Below, in pieces: positions 1-10,423 of a stretch of 38,906 bases of DNA (positions are counted from its first letter, which is position 1; every line of letters begins with the position of its first letter). The notes beneath the pieces were generated by a model that was not told the DNA's origin, made no database searches, and was given only the letters and a program-made list of their open reading frames with translations. This DNA is from Draconibacterium orientale (lineage in GTDB: Bacteria; Bacteroidota; Bacteroidia; Bacteroidales; JAADGE01). The position numbers were made by a program, and so were the translations under genes. The stretch is taken from contig DZBS01000021.1 of assembly GCA_022729995.1 (NCBI GenBank), forward strand, positions 1 through 38,906, written 5' to 3'.

Positions 1-12
1 ATTTTTCTGATT

Positions 13-30
13 ACTGCGGGCTGAAGACTG
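13..30. repeat. Copy of the ACTGC..GCTGAAGACTG repeat
   Basis: This 18-nt stretch matches 24559-24576 at 16 of 18 positions and carries the same GCTGAAGACTG core. It lies just past the end of the oxidase subunit I gene at the window edge, so the full element may extend off the window. It appears to be a second copy of the heptamer-based intergenic element described at 24511-24583. Confidence 0.5.
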
Positions 31-47
31 CTTACTTAAACTATTAT

Positions 48-1679
48 TTAAACAGTTTTTTCAGGTAACAATTCTTTAGTTTTTATTTCGGCCGGAGTAA
101 AAATTCCCCAAAGCCCTTTAATTCCTATTGTCATAATAACATTATATAAAAATGCTAAAAAAGCAAATAGCAATAATGAACCGAATATTCCGGCAAGAAT
201 CATATATAAATTAAATTCGCCGTTATAATAAATTGTTCTTCTTAGCATTCCTTTAAGTCCTGCCATTCCCATAAAAGCTCCCATTCCTACTCCGCCGATT
301 AAATGCGCCCAGAAATGGAAATTTGCTAATTTTTGACTGTATAGTTTAGCTCCGTTTGTTAAAATTGGCAGCAATAAATAAATTGCCGAATACAAAGTCA
401 TTGTTAATCCTACTAAAATTGCAACATGCACATGCGGACCGATAATCCATTGCGTATTATGTAAAATCCTGTTCAAACCTAAATCTGCCTGAATAATTCC
501 TGCAGGAACTGCAAGTCCGAAACCTAAAAGTCCGCCCAATAAAAATTTCAGTTCGTTTGTCATTTTCAAAGGTCGAGCACTCCATAAAGTGATTAAGGTA
601 ATAAAAAATGCAAGTCCTTGAGTTATTAATTCAAATGCGGTAACCATTTCACCCGAAATAATTTTCAAGAAAGCAGGTTGTGATTGGTCTGACATTAAAT
701 GGTGCGACCAAACAGTCCAAGAAACAACAAGTTCAACCCAAAGAGCAAGTCTTGCAATTTTAGCCATATATAAATCTTTTCCGGTAATTAAAGTTGCAAT
801 TAAATACCATGTTCCTGCAACAAAAATAAGAACAAGTCCGTCGGCAATTAAATCCAAACCCCACCAAAACCAATTTTTATAAAGCAAAGCATCAATTGCT
901 GTATCTTGTAAATTGTGTCCGAACAAAGCGGCAACCATATACACCAAAATTAGAACACCGGTGAAAGTAATAATTCCGGCATTTAATGCAGTATCAACAG
1001 TTCCTCTGGCAATTGCGGCAATAGGAAGCGGCGTTAAATTTTCTCTTCTTTTACTTTTTCTTCTAAAAATACTTTCGGCCCAAGAAAAACCTGTTGCGGA
1101 AGCGAGTAAAGCACGTCCGTTTTGTTTTTCCCAACCTTCCGGAGTATAAGCAATTGTTTTAAAAATATTGAAAACAAAAAACAAAGTTCCCACCATAACA
1201 AGTGCAATACCTAAAATAAAAATTGCTCCGCCTAAAGGACTAAACTGAGTAAAATCGGCAGGTAACGGCCAATATAAAGTATATAATGGTGAATAATGAG
1301 AAATAAATCCGGCAGACCAAAACGTTAAAGTTCCAATTCCAATTAGAGCTAAAGTCCAATTGCCGAGTTTAATACTATATAAAGGTTTTTTCATAACAAA
1401 AGGAACAAGAAAAAGAAATGCTCCAAACACAATAGAATATGAAGAACCAAATATTCCCACTAAAGGATGTGCTGTTAAAATTGCAAAATACTGTTCGCTT
1501 TCAATTCCGTCAATCGGCTTAATTTGATACATTCTCATTATCATTCCCTCAATAACAGCCAATCCGTAATACAATACACCCACAATAACAAATCTTAATG
1601 CTAATTTTTGCATTGGTGTTAGGCTTTTAGGTATAAATAAACCTTGTTCGCCCGTTAAAAAATTATCTTTGAAACTCAT
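48..1679 (-). CDS. Heme-copper oxidase-superfamily subunit I, NO-reductase-like variant
   Basis: A 543-residue polytopic membrane protein (about 12 or more hydrophobic segments) with the heme-copper oxidase subunit I histidine pattern. H71 (TAHPLVG) is a probable low-spin heme ligand, the H326-H327 pair (WSHHLM) fits two ligands of the active-site non-heme metal, and H416/H418 (GPHVHV) fit the high-spin and low-spin heme ligands. The third metal ligand, normally His in helix VI (HPEVY in oxidases, WVVHLWVEG in NO reductases), is Asp here: WWGLDLIADG, with D276 at the His position and D280 at the NO-reductase Glu position. The cross-linked Tyr of oxygen reductases is absent. This favours NO reduction over oxygen reduction, but substrate is inference. 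It is the second gene of an operon, 23 nt after its subunit II. I recall a proposed 'gNOR' family with such an Asp, unverified here. Confidence 0.85.
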   Translation of the reverse strand: MSFKDNFLTGEQGLFIPKSLTPMQKLALRFVIVGVLYYGLAVIEGMIMRMYQIKPIDGIESEQYFAILTAHPLVGIFGSSYSIVFGAFLFLVPFVMKKPLYSIKLGNWTLALIGIGTLTFWSAGFISHYSPLYTLYWPLPADFTQFSPLGGAIFILGIALVMVGTLFFVFNIFKTIAYTPEGWEKQNGRALLASATGFSWAESIFRRKSKRRENLTPLPIAAIARGTVDTALNAGIITFTGVLILVYMVAALFGHNLQDTAIDALLYKNWFWWGLDLIADGLVLIFVAGTWYLIATLITGKDLYMAKIARLALWVELVVSWTVWSHHLMSDQSQPAFLKIISGEMVTAFELITQGLAFFITLITLWSARPLKMTNELKFLLGGLLGFGLAVPAGIIQADLGLNRILHNTQWIIGPHVHVAILVGLTMTLYSAIYLLLPILTNGAKLYSQKLANFHFWAHLIGGVGMGAFMGMAGLKGMLRRTIYYNGEFNLYMILAGIFGSLLLFAFLAFLYNVIMTIGIKGLWGIFTPAEIKTKELLPEKTV

Positions 1680-1702
1680 AATATCGATTTTTAAATTTTT
1701 AT

Positions 1703-2251
1703 TTATTCTGAAACAACAATTACATCTTTAAGAATCATTTGATGACCTTTCGGACCCGAATATTCTGTGGAGCGAATTGTATAAACTCCGGCTTTTTCAA
1801 ATTCCCAAAGAATATCGTTTTTATGTCCGGGAACTACTTGCATTTGAAAAACCATTGAATTATTTGTTCTGAAAACTCCAAAACCATAAGTTAAATCGCT
1901 TGATGTTACATTAAACAGAACTTTTTCTTTCAACTTTACTTCTATTTTTTCTGAAGGAAGAATAAATTCGTGTTTCTTTACATTAATTTCAAAAACTTTG
2001 TCGGGTTTAATATCTGCTCTGTTTAAATCCGTTTCTACCCAAGGAATTGTCATGTTTGTTGCAATGTGGAGCGAAACTCCCAAAACAATTAAAACACCTA
2101 CAATCATGTAAAAAAACTTAGGTTTCAATCCATTTGCTTCTCCGTTACTTGTAACTTTGTAACCAAACCACCCTACCAACAAAATAATAGCTATTGCATA
2201 AATTGTGTATGCAATTGCTTGTCCGTTTAATACAATTGTTGAATCTACCAT
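1703..2251 (-). CDS. Subunit II-like cupredoxin protein lacking the CuA site
   Basis: A 182-residue protein with two N-terminal membrane helices (about 12-33 and 46-66) and a periplasmic cupredoxin-like domain (about 85-180), the layout of cytochrome oxidase subunit II. The CuA signature C-x-E/Q-x-C-G-x-x-H-x-x-M is degenerate: residues 161-172 read STEYSGPKGHQM, so both cysteines are Ser, the Glu and Met remain, and the His is shifted by one. The first CuA His region (DVIHGF in the family) is DLTYGF at 119-124. It therefore probably cannot hold binuclear CuA, suggesting a quinol donor or another electron-entry route (inference). The ATG at 2251 gives a complete N-terminal helix; subunit I follows after 23 nt. 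Confidence 0.8.
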   Translation of the reverse strand: MVDSTIVLNGQAIAYTIYAIAIILLVGWFGYKVTSNGEANGLKPKFFYMIVGVLIVLGVSLHIATNMTIPWVETDLNRADIKPDKVFEINVKKHEFILPSEKIEVKLKEKVLFNVTSSDLTYGFGVFRTNNSMVFQMQVVPGHKNDILWEFEKAGVYTIRSTEYSGPKGHQMILKDVIVVSE

Positions 2252-2524
2252 ATATTTAAAATTAATTAATTAAAAACCATTTAAGTATTATGTTGCTTAA
2301 ATATCATTTCGTAAAATTAAAATAAAAAACAACACTATAATTATGTTGTAAAACACAATGTTTTTGTTAAATATAAAAGTTTAAATTTGTAAACAGCTAA
2401 TTTATAGTGAATAATAAAAAAAATCAATATAAAAAAGAAGACAAATAAAAATGATAAAATATTGATTATTAACATAAAAAAAATTAAATTTGATAGAAAA
2501 GTAAATCTAATAAAAAATACAAAT
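2252..2524. promoter_or_regulatory. Divergent control region with two inverted repeats
   Basis: This 273-nt AT-rich region separates the oxidase-like operon from rubrerythrin. It holds two perfect inverted repeats: ATTTAAG-N10-CTTAAAT at 2279-2302 and ACAACA-N9-TGTTGT at 2329-2349. Both have the size of operators for dimeric regulators such as the Crp/Fnr family, but neither matches a consensus I can name. No clear TAnnTTTG element was found for the minus-strand operon. Confidence 0.4.
2382..2389 (+). promoter_or_regulatory. Candidate -7 element for rubrerythrin (TAAATTTG)
   Basis: TAAATTTG matches the Bacteroidetes TAnnTTTG -7 element. A TTG lies at 2364-2366, but the 15-nt spacing is shorter than the usual 17-23. 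The leader to the ATG at 2525 would be about 130 nt, so this is a modest candidate. Confidence 0.35.
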
Positions 2525-3100
2525 ATGAGCTCATTAAAAGGAAGTAAAACAGAACAAAACCTGCTAAAAGCATTTGCAGGAGAATCTCAGGCCAGAATGA
2601 GATATGATTATTTTGCAAAACAAGCAAGAAGCGAAGGATTAGAACAAATTGCGGCAATTTTTGAAGAAACTGCTATTAACGAAAAAGCACATGCAAAAAG
2701 ATTTTTCAGATTTCTTGAAGGCGGTCCGGTTGAAATTACTGCTACCTTCCCTGCCGGAAAAATAGGAACAACTTTAGAGAATTTACACGCAGCAGCTGAG
2801 GGAGAAAACGAAGAATGGACCGAACTTTACCCCGAATTTGCAAGAATTGCCGAAGAAGAAGGATTTAAAGAAGTTGCCAATGCTTTTAAATTAATTTCGA
2901 AAGTTGAAAAAGCACACGAAGAAAGATACAGAAAACTTTTCGACAATTTAGAATCAGGGCATGTATTTGAAAAAGGAGAAAAAGTTGTGTGGAAATGCAG
3001 AGTTTGCGGATATTTGCACGAAGGAACAAAAGCACCAAAAATGTGTCCTGCATGTTTGCACCCGCAATCGTTTTTCGAAATTCAAGAAATTAATTATTAA
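2525..3100 (+). CDS. rbr: Rubrerythrin
   Basis: A 191-residue rubrerythrin, the usual family length. The N-terminal ferritin-like domain carries the di-iron ligands in family positions: E20, E53 with H56 (EKAH), E94/E97, and E128 with H131 (EKAH again). The C-terminal rubredoxin-like domain has C158-x-x-C161 and C174-x-x-C177. These proteins reduce hydrogen peroxide with electrons from rubredoxin or NAD(P)H oxidoreductases in the cytoplasm of anaerobes and microaerophiles. The ATG at 2525 is chosen because translation from the upstream TTG at 2462 would add 21 lysine-rich residues not found in the family. There is no Shine-Dalgarno, only an A-rich leader. The gene is monocistronic, with a strong hairpin terminator 26 nt downstream. 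Confidence 0.95.
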   Translation: MSSLKGSKTEQNLLKAFAGESQARMRYDYFAKQARSEGLEQIAAIFEETAINEKAHAKRFFRFLEGGPVEITATFPAGKIGTTLENLHAAAEGENEEWTELYPEFARIAEEEGFKEVANAFKLISKVEKAHEERYRKLFDNLESGHVFEKGEKVVWKCRVCGYLHEGTKAPKMCPACLHPQSFFEIQEINY

Positions 3101-3126
3101 AAGAACTTTTATATTATAAAAAATAG

Positions 3127-3160
3127 GCGTAATTTTAAAACAATTACGCTTATTTTTTTT
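3127..3160 (+). terminator. Rho-independent terminator after rubrerythrin
   Basis: An 8-bp perfect stem, GCGTAATT (3127-3134) with AATTACGC (3142-3149), has a 7-nt loop and is followed by a run of T to 3160. Confidence 0.8.
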
Positions 3161-3196
3161 AAGTTTGCATTACTAAATTTTATAAATGATATACAC

Positions 3197-3700
3197 ATGA
3201 ACTCAAAATATAAATTATTATTAATATTGATAATCACTTCTATTTCAATATTTTTTTCATGCACAAATGATAAATCCGTAAATTATTTTGCTGTTGAAAT
3301 AATAAAAGATTCGGACAGCACAATTGCTCGCGGATTAAATATGTATGCAACAAAAGCCGAAATATTGAAAGTCGAGAATAAAAAATCGTTGATAAGTGAT
3401 GACAATAATACAATTGAATATAAATACTTTACAAACGAAATTAAAGAACTCTCGGTTTTATATTATTTAGATTCGGAAGGTGTTTATCAAATTGAAATTA
3501 CCTCCGAATTCGTTAACAGCGGTGATGCAACTCAAGCTCTTGCAGAATTCATTAACCATTTATCGAAAAAATACGGTGCTCCGGAAAAAGATAAAGATAT
3601 TTATTATTGGGACGTTTTTGCAAAAAAAACTTCAATTGACATTAACGCTAAAGGTTTGTCGGATAAAATTTTAGTAATTACTTTTTCTTTCTTGGAATAA
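3197..3700 (+). CDS. Small hypothetical lipoprotein
   Basis: A 167-residue protein with a lipoprotein signal: a hydrophobic segment at 6-20 ending in FFSC, with C22 the probable lipidated residue. The mature part alternates beta-rich and polar segments (such as YFAVEIIKDSD and IEYKYFTNEIKELSVLYYLDSEG) and ends in an amphipathic helix and two strands. I recognise no family. It is convergent with the PorW-like gene, the stop codons lying 2 nt apart, so the two could affect each other's termination. An envelope location follows from the lipobox; no function is assigned. Confidence 0.7.
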   Translation: MNSKYKLLLILIITSISIFFSCTNDKSVNYFAVEIIKDSDSTIARGLNMYATKAEILKVENKKSLISDDNNTIEYKYFTNEIKELSVLYYLDSEGVYQIEITSEFVNSGDATQALAEFINHLSKKYGAPEKDKDIYYWDVFAKKTSIDINAKGLSDKILVITFSFLE

Positions 3701-3702
3701 TT

Positions 3703-6330
3703 CTATCTATTATAATATTGATTAAAAAATTCGGAATATTTTTCAATTATCTGAAGTTTAATGAGTTTTGAAAAATTACTTTCCGAAATTATGAACATTT
3801 TATATTTGTTTGAATCTATTCCTGAAAGAACTTTCTCCGAAATAATTCCGTTATACATTTTCATTGCTTGCGACATATCTGTAAATTTTCTAACTACATA
3901 CAGATTTTTGTTGCCTTCAAAATTAATATCTTCACTAACAAAATTAATATCCGGAAAAGTTCCTAAATACCAACTCGAAATTTTGAACTTTAAATTATCA
4001 TTTAAATTTTTATTTTTTTCTGACAAAACAATAAAATAGTGAGTTTCACTTTGATTTAATATATAATAATTCGGGTCAAATTTTCCGCTTTTCAAAATAT
4101 CAAGCGTTGCTTTTGCTTGAGGTGTTATTTCATCGTCGGGATATTTAAGCACAATTTCTTCTAATATTTTTTTCATTTCAGTTTGCTGACCAAGATTTCC
4201 TAATGAATTTGCTTTTAAATATAAAAACTTGGCCGTTAAATCGTTTTGAGGAGCAATTGCAAATGCTTGATTCACTTTTAATATTACAGATGAATAATCT
4301 TTTTGCTTATATGCTTCAAAAGCTGACGCATACAATGAATTTATTGCGTCGTTTGTTTCTGTAAGCTTTTTAATATAATCCGGATTTATTAATATTTTGG
4401 CATATTTGCTGAATGGATATTCCTTTAAAATTTTTTGACGATAAATTTCTGCTTGTGCAGAATTATTGAGCTTTTTGAAGTTTAAAATATATAAATTAAA
4501 ATAAGATTCCAATACTAATTTATTTGCAGGAAATCTTTTTATTAATTCTTCATAAGCTTTTACTGCTGCAGGATAATCGTTCATGTTTTCGTCATAAACT
4601 TTTCCGGAATTAAAAAGTGCAAGAGCAATTCTTTCGTTTGATTTTGCCATCAACGAATCGGTTAAAGGCAAATCCTGCAAATAAAATTTTGGATTTTTTT
4701 TGTCGGTAACTCTTCCTGCAGAATCACTTTTTGTTTCTGTATCGGTAACATTATCAAAAGTAAGGGCAGCTTTATTTTTTCTTCTCCAATTATCCTCAAG
4801 TTTTCTGTTTCCCCAAACTCTTAAAAATTCCGATTTTCCGACACTTAATGTTTGCGGATTATAAAAATACCATTTCCCTGAATTATTTTCGCTTTGAGAA
4901 TTATAATCGCCTTGACTAAAAGGGTCAAAACCGATATTTCCGCCATTTTGAGCAGCAATTTCATCGGCCTTTATTTTTAAAATAATTGTGTTTATATATC
5001 CGTTTCTTTGAACCGAATCCATTCGTGCAATTTTTTGTAAACTGTCTTCACGAGAAACAATTTTTAAATTATCGGTAAGTAATGATAAATTTTGAGCTTT
5101 ATCAGATATTTTTTCATAATCGGGATATTTTTTATCAATAAAACTCATTGTGCTGTCGTAAAATTCTCCGGCTTTCAGATATTTCTTTTTTTCAAAATTT
5201 ATATCGGCTAATGCCAAATAACTTAGCGCTTTTTGATTTGTGTTTGAAGTGCTTTTTTTAATAGATAATTTATAATATTCTTCGGCTTTTTCTTTGTTTC
5301 CGTCTTTTGTTTCAATTTCGGCGAGTGCATAATAAATTTGATCATTAAATTCGATATTTTTATCGTCTTTAAGCATTTTTATTAATGTTTTTTTCAAATA
5401 ATCAGAGCTTGAACTTCCTGCACTATAAGCTTTTGCGGTATTTATTTTTGCGTTAAAAGCCATTTCATAAGTCGGATTCATTTTGATTATTTCCTGAAAC
5501 AACAGTAAAGCTTTTTTATTATTTCCGTTTAAAATATTTAATTGAGCTTCAATGTATTTATATCTGGCTTTTTCATTTTTCTTTTTTGTATCTTTTATAA
5601 CAATATCAAGCTTTTCAAGAGCTTTATCATACATTTTTTGTTTGATATAAATATCGGCATAAATTAAATCTGTTGATTTTTTTATTTTTGCCGGACAATC
5701 CGGGTTTTCAATAATTAATTTCAAATAATTTTCACAATCGATAAAATCGCCTGTTGCAGAGTATGAACGTGCAATCCAATACATAGCATCAAATCTTACG
5801 GTTTCGTTTCTAAATTTATTGAGGATTAATTGTAACGATTTCATTCCAATATGATAATCGTGTTTGTAATAATGTGATATTCCTATTAACAAATATGCAT
5901 CATCGACCCAATTATTATATTCGCTTTTGTTATAAAAATCTTTTTCTTTTTGTGTTTGTGTGTATTTTCCTTTGCTGTCGGTTTTTCGTTCGGGTTTTAC
6001 GGTAATTGAATGCATTTTAATCATTTTCACCGATTTTTGAATTGCAATATCGGTTTCTGAACTCACAAGCGGAAGAGATTCTTCTTTTTCAATTTTAAAT
6101 ATCGGTAATAAAATTTGATAATTTTCGGGCATTTTAGCAATTTTTTCATCGGCAATTTTAAAACTTTCAATACCGTTAAAATAAATATTGTAATGTCCGG
6201 TTGTGTTGTGATAAAACCTTGTTGTTGCGGTATTTTTCTCGGTTGTACATGAGTTTACTACAACCGAAAAAATTATAATTAATGCTATTATTATCGATTT
6301 CTTTTTCAAAATATTAGTTTTTAAATTCAA
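3703..6330 (-). CDS. porW: PorW/SprE-type TPR lipoprotein of the type IX secretion system
   Basis: An 875-residue lipoprotein with hydrophobic signal residues 11-27 and lipobox VVNSC (C28). Directly after it comes a segment typical of PorW/SprE as I remember the family: TTRFYHNTTGHYNIYFNGIE. The rest is mostly helical tetratricopeptide-like repeats, about 145-420 and 560-750, split by a low-complexity Ser/Asn/Asp region around 460-540. SprE in Flavobacterium and PorW in Porphyromonas are needed for type IX secretion and, in gliders, for motility. The frame has no ATG between an in-frame stop (ATG TTT GAA AAG TAA) and the signal peptide, so the start must be a TTG, at 6330 or 6309. The gene stands alone, without other T9SS genes nearby, as is common for porW. 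Confidence 0.7.
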   Translation of the reverse strand: MNLKTNILKKKSIIIALIIIFSVVVNSCTTEKNTATTRFYHNTTGHYNIYFNGIESFKIADEKIAKMPENYQILLPIFKIEKEESLPLVSSETDIAIQKSVKMIKMHSITVKPERKTDSKGKYTQTQKEKDFYNKSEYNNWVDDAYLLIGISHYYKHDYHIGMKSLQLILNKFRNETVRFDAMYWIARSYSATGDFIDCENYLKLIIENPDCPAKIKKSTDLIYADIYIKQKMYDKALEKLDIVIKDTKKKNEKARYKYIEAQLNILNGNNKKALLLFQEIIKMNPTYEMAFNAKINTAKAYSAGSSSSDYLKKTLIKMLKDDKNIEFNDQIYYALAEIETKDGNKEKAEEYYKLSIKKSTSNTNQKALSYLALADINFEKKKYLKAGEFYDSTMSFIDKKYPDYEKISDKAQNLSLLTDNLKIVSREDSLQKIARMDSVQRNGYINTIILKIKADEIAAQNGGNIGFDPFSQGDYNSQSENNSGKWYFYNPQTLSVGKSEFLRVWGNRKLEDNWRRKNKAALTFDNVTDTETKSDSAGRVTDKKNPKFYLQDLPLTDSLMAKSNERIALALFNSGKVYDENMNDYPAAVKAYEELIKRFPANKLVLESYFNLYILNFKKLNNSAQAEIYRQKILKEYPFSKYAKILINPDYIKKLTETNDAINSLYASAFEAYKQKDYSSVILKVNQAFAIAPQNDLTAKFLYLKANSLGNLGQQTEMKKILEEIVLKYPDDEITPQAKATLDILKSGKFDPNYYILNQSETHYFIVLSEKNKNLNDNLKFKISSWYLGTFPDINFVSEDINFEGNKNLYVVRKFTDMSQAMKMYNGIISEKVLSGIDSNKYKMFIISESNFSKLIKLQIIEKYSEFFNQYYNR

Positions 6331-6529
6331 TTACTTTTCAAACATTAATTTTAAATAAATATTGTATTTTAACATCTCTTATTTGCACTCAAAATTTATT
6401 CACTTTTTTTAATATAAATTTAAACAATAGAACCTTAGTTTTTTGATAAGGCAATTTTTGTAAAATTTTAATTTTTTTCTAAATTATATTTCTTATTTTA
6501 ATTAATCGAATAAATAATTTTATTTTCGG

Positions 6530-7564
6530 TTAATAAGTAATATTGTTTAAAAATTCATTTTCAATCTGTTGTACAGTCGGTAATTCTGATTTTAAATCAT
6601 TTGGAATTAATTCTGTTATTTTAAAATCACTTACTCCTATTGGTTTACCGAAATCACGCAAAGAATATTCAACATCAATTTTGTTTTTTGATTTACACAT
6701 AATTATTCCAATTGTGGGATTATCTGTTTCTGATTTTAAAATATCATCAACGGCTGAAAGATAATAATTCATTTTTCCGGCAAATTCGGGTTCAAATTCG
6801 CCACCTTTTAACTCGATTACAACAAAACATTTTAATCTGATATGATAAAATAGCAAATCAAGGTAACGTGTTTTATTTCCTATTTGTAGTTCATATTGTC
6901 TTCCTATAAAAGCAAAACCTTTTCCAAGTTCAAGCAAAAACTTTGTAACATGATTAACTAATTGTTTTTCAATCTCTAACTCCTGAACTCCTTTTTCTAA
7001 AGTTAAGAAATCAAAAATATATGGGTCTTTCAAAGTTTGTTTTGCTAAATCTGATTGCGGGTTTGGTAAAGTATTTAGAAAATTTGTTACTGATTTCCCT
7101 TGTCGTTCAAACAAACTATTTTCAATTTGCATTTCAAGTATATTCCTCGACCAGCCATTTTCAATGGTGCTTTGAATATAAAAAAATGCTTGATTAACAT
7201 TTTTTATTTTATTTAATATCAAACGATTATGGCCCCACGGTATTTGTCCCACAAGTTGTGGGACTTTTTCGCTTTTTGATTTGTAAAATAAGTAAAACTG
7301 TCGCATTGCAAATAAATTAGTTCTTGAAAAACCGGTTATATTTTCCAACTGATTTTTCAAGTCAATTGAAAGTTTTTCTACCACAGAATTTCCCCAACTT
7401 TTTATTTCTTGTTGCTCAACTATTGATTTTCCAATATTCCAATACAAATTGATTAATTCGTTATTTACAGATAAAGCAGTTCTAATCTGAGTTTGATGAA
7501 TTTGAGCCTTAATCAAATTCAACCATTTTTGATATTCTGCTTTATTTATTGTTTTTTCAATCAT
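6530..7564 (-). CDS. YhcG/DUF1016-family PD-(D/E)XK nuclease (paralog 1)
   Basis: A 344-residue member of the YhcG family: an N-terminal helical DUF1016/YhcG_N domain (about 5-140) and a C-terminal PD-(D/E)XK nuclease domain (about 165-320). From the ATG at 7564 the catalytic residues are D236 (YLDLLFYH) and E251-x-K253 (VIELK). The family hallmarks IPWGHN (about 108-113) and FIGRQYEL are present. Such proteins are putative nucleases often found with restriction systems or as stand-alone genes; their biological role is not well established. The ATG at 7564 is preferred to the TTG at 7585. A second paralog lies across the enolase gene (9079-10158), and all three genes point the same way. Confidence 0.85.
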   Translation of the reverse strand: MIEKTINKAEYQKWLNLIKAQIHQTQIRTALSVNNELINLYWNIGKSIVEQQEIKSWGNSVVEKLSIDLKNQLENITGFSRTNLFAMRQFYLFYKSKSEKVPQLVGQIPWGHNRLILNKIKNVNQAFFYIQSTIENGWSRNILEMQIENSLFERQGKSVTNFLNTLPNPQSDLAKQTLKDPYIFDFLTLEKGVQELEIEKQLVNHVTKFLLELGKGFAFIGRQYELQIGNKTRYLDLLFYHIRLKCFVVIELKGGEFEPEFAGKMNYYLSAVDDILKSETDNPTIGIIMCKSKNKIDVEYSLRDFGKPIGVSDFKITELIPNDLKSELPTVQQIENEFLNNITY

Positions 7565-7700
7565 TTCTGATAAGAATCTTTTCAATACTACACTAAAATA
7601 TTTCTTAAATTAAACATCTAAAAAGTTAATTAAAAAACAAACAGTATTCAACAAACAAATATTATTTCACTTGCCGAATACCGTTTATTTACATTTTATT

Positions 7701-10158
<2,458 letters not shown>

Positions 10159-10423
10159 TGATAATTATATCTTATTCAAACTAATATTTAGTAAATTTAA
10201 ATTTCTATTTTATACTATTAATTTTTTAAACAAATCGAATATATTTTTTCGTAAATTGTGTAAAAAAAATCAAGTTACGAAAATATATAAAACCATTGTA
10301 AGAAAATATTTATTTATTATTTTTTTGAATAATTTTATCAAATAAAACAATCATTTTACAAAAAAATATATTTTCTGTTCTATTTTATTTATACATTTAT
10401 TGCATAAACCTAAAACAATTTTA
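10159..10423. other. AT-rich divergent intergenic region
   Basis: These 265 nt separate the second nuclease (minus) from the OmpA-like gene (plus). The sequence is very AT-rich. I find near-matches to the -7 element (TACATTTA near 10393; CAAACTAA on the nuclease side) but no exact TAnnTTTG and no strong inverted repeat. Confidence 0.4.

Noticed and set aside
913-1149. 78-codon plus-strand frame opposite the oxidase subunit I gene
   Set aside because: It lies entirely inside a well-supported gene on the other strand and has no family features; the same applies to the many other short frames lying opposite enolase, acnB, the MuiA gene and the phosphatase gene.
3703-6330. PorW-like gene as part of a local type IX secretion cluster
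   Set aside because: No porK/L/M/N, sov or plug homologs are in the window, and I see no type IX sorting domain at the C-terminus of the exported proteins here.
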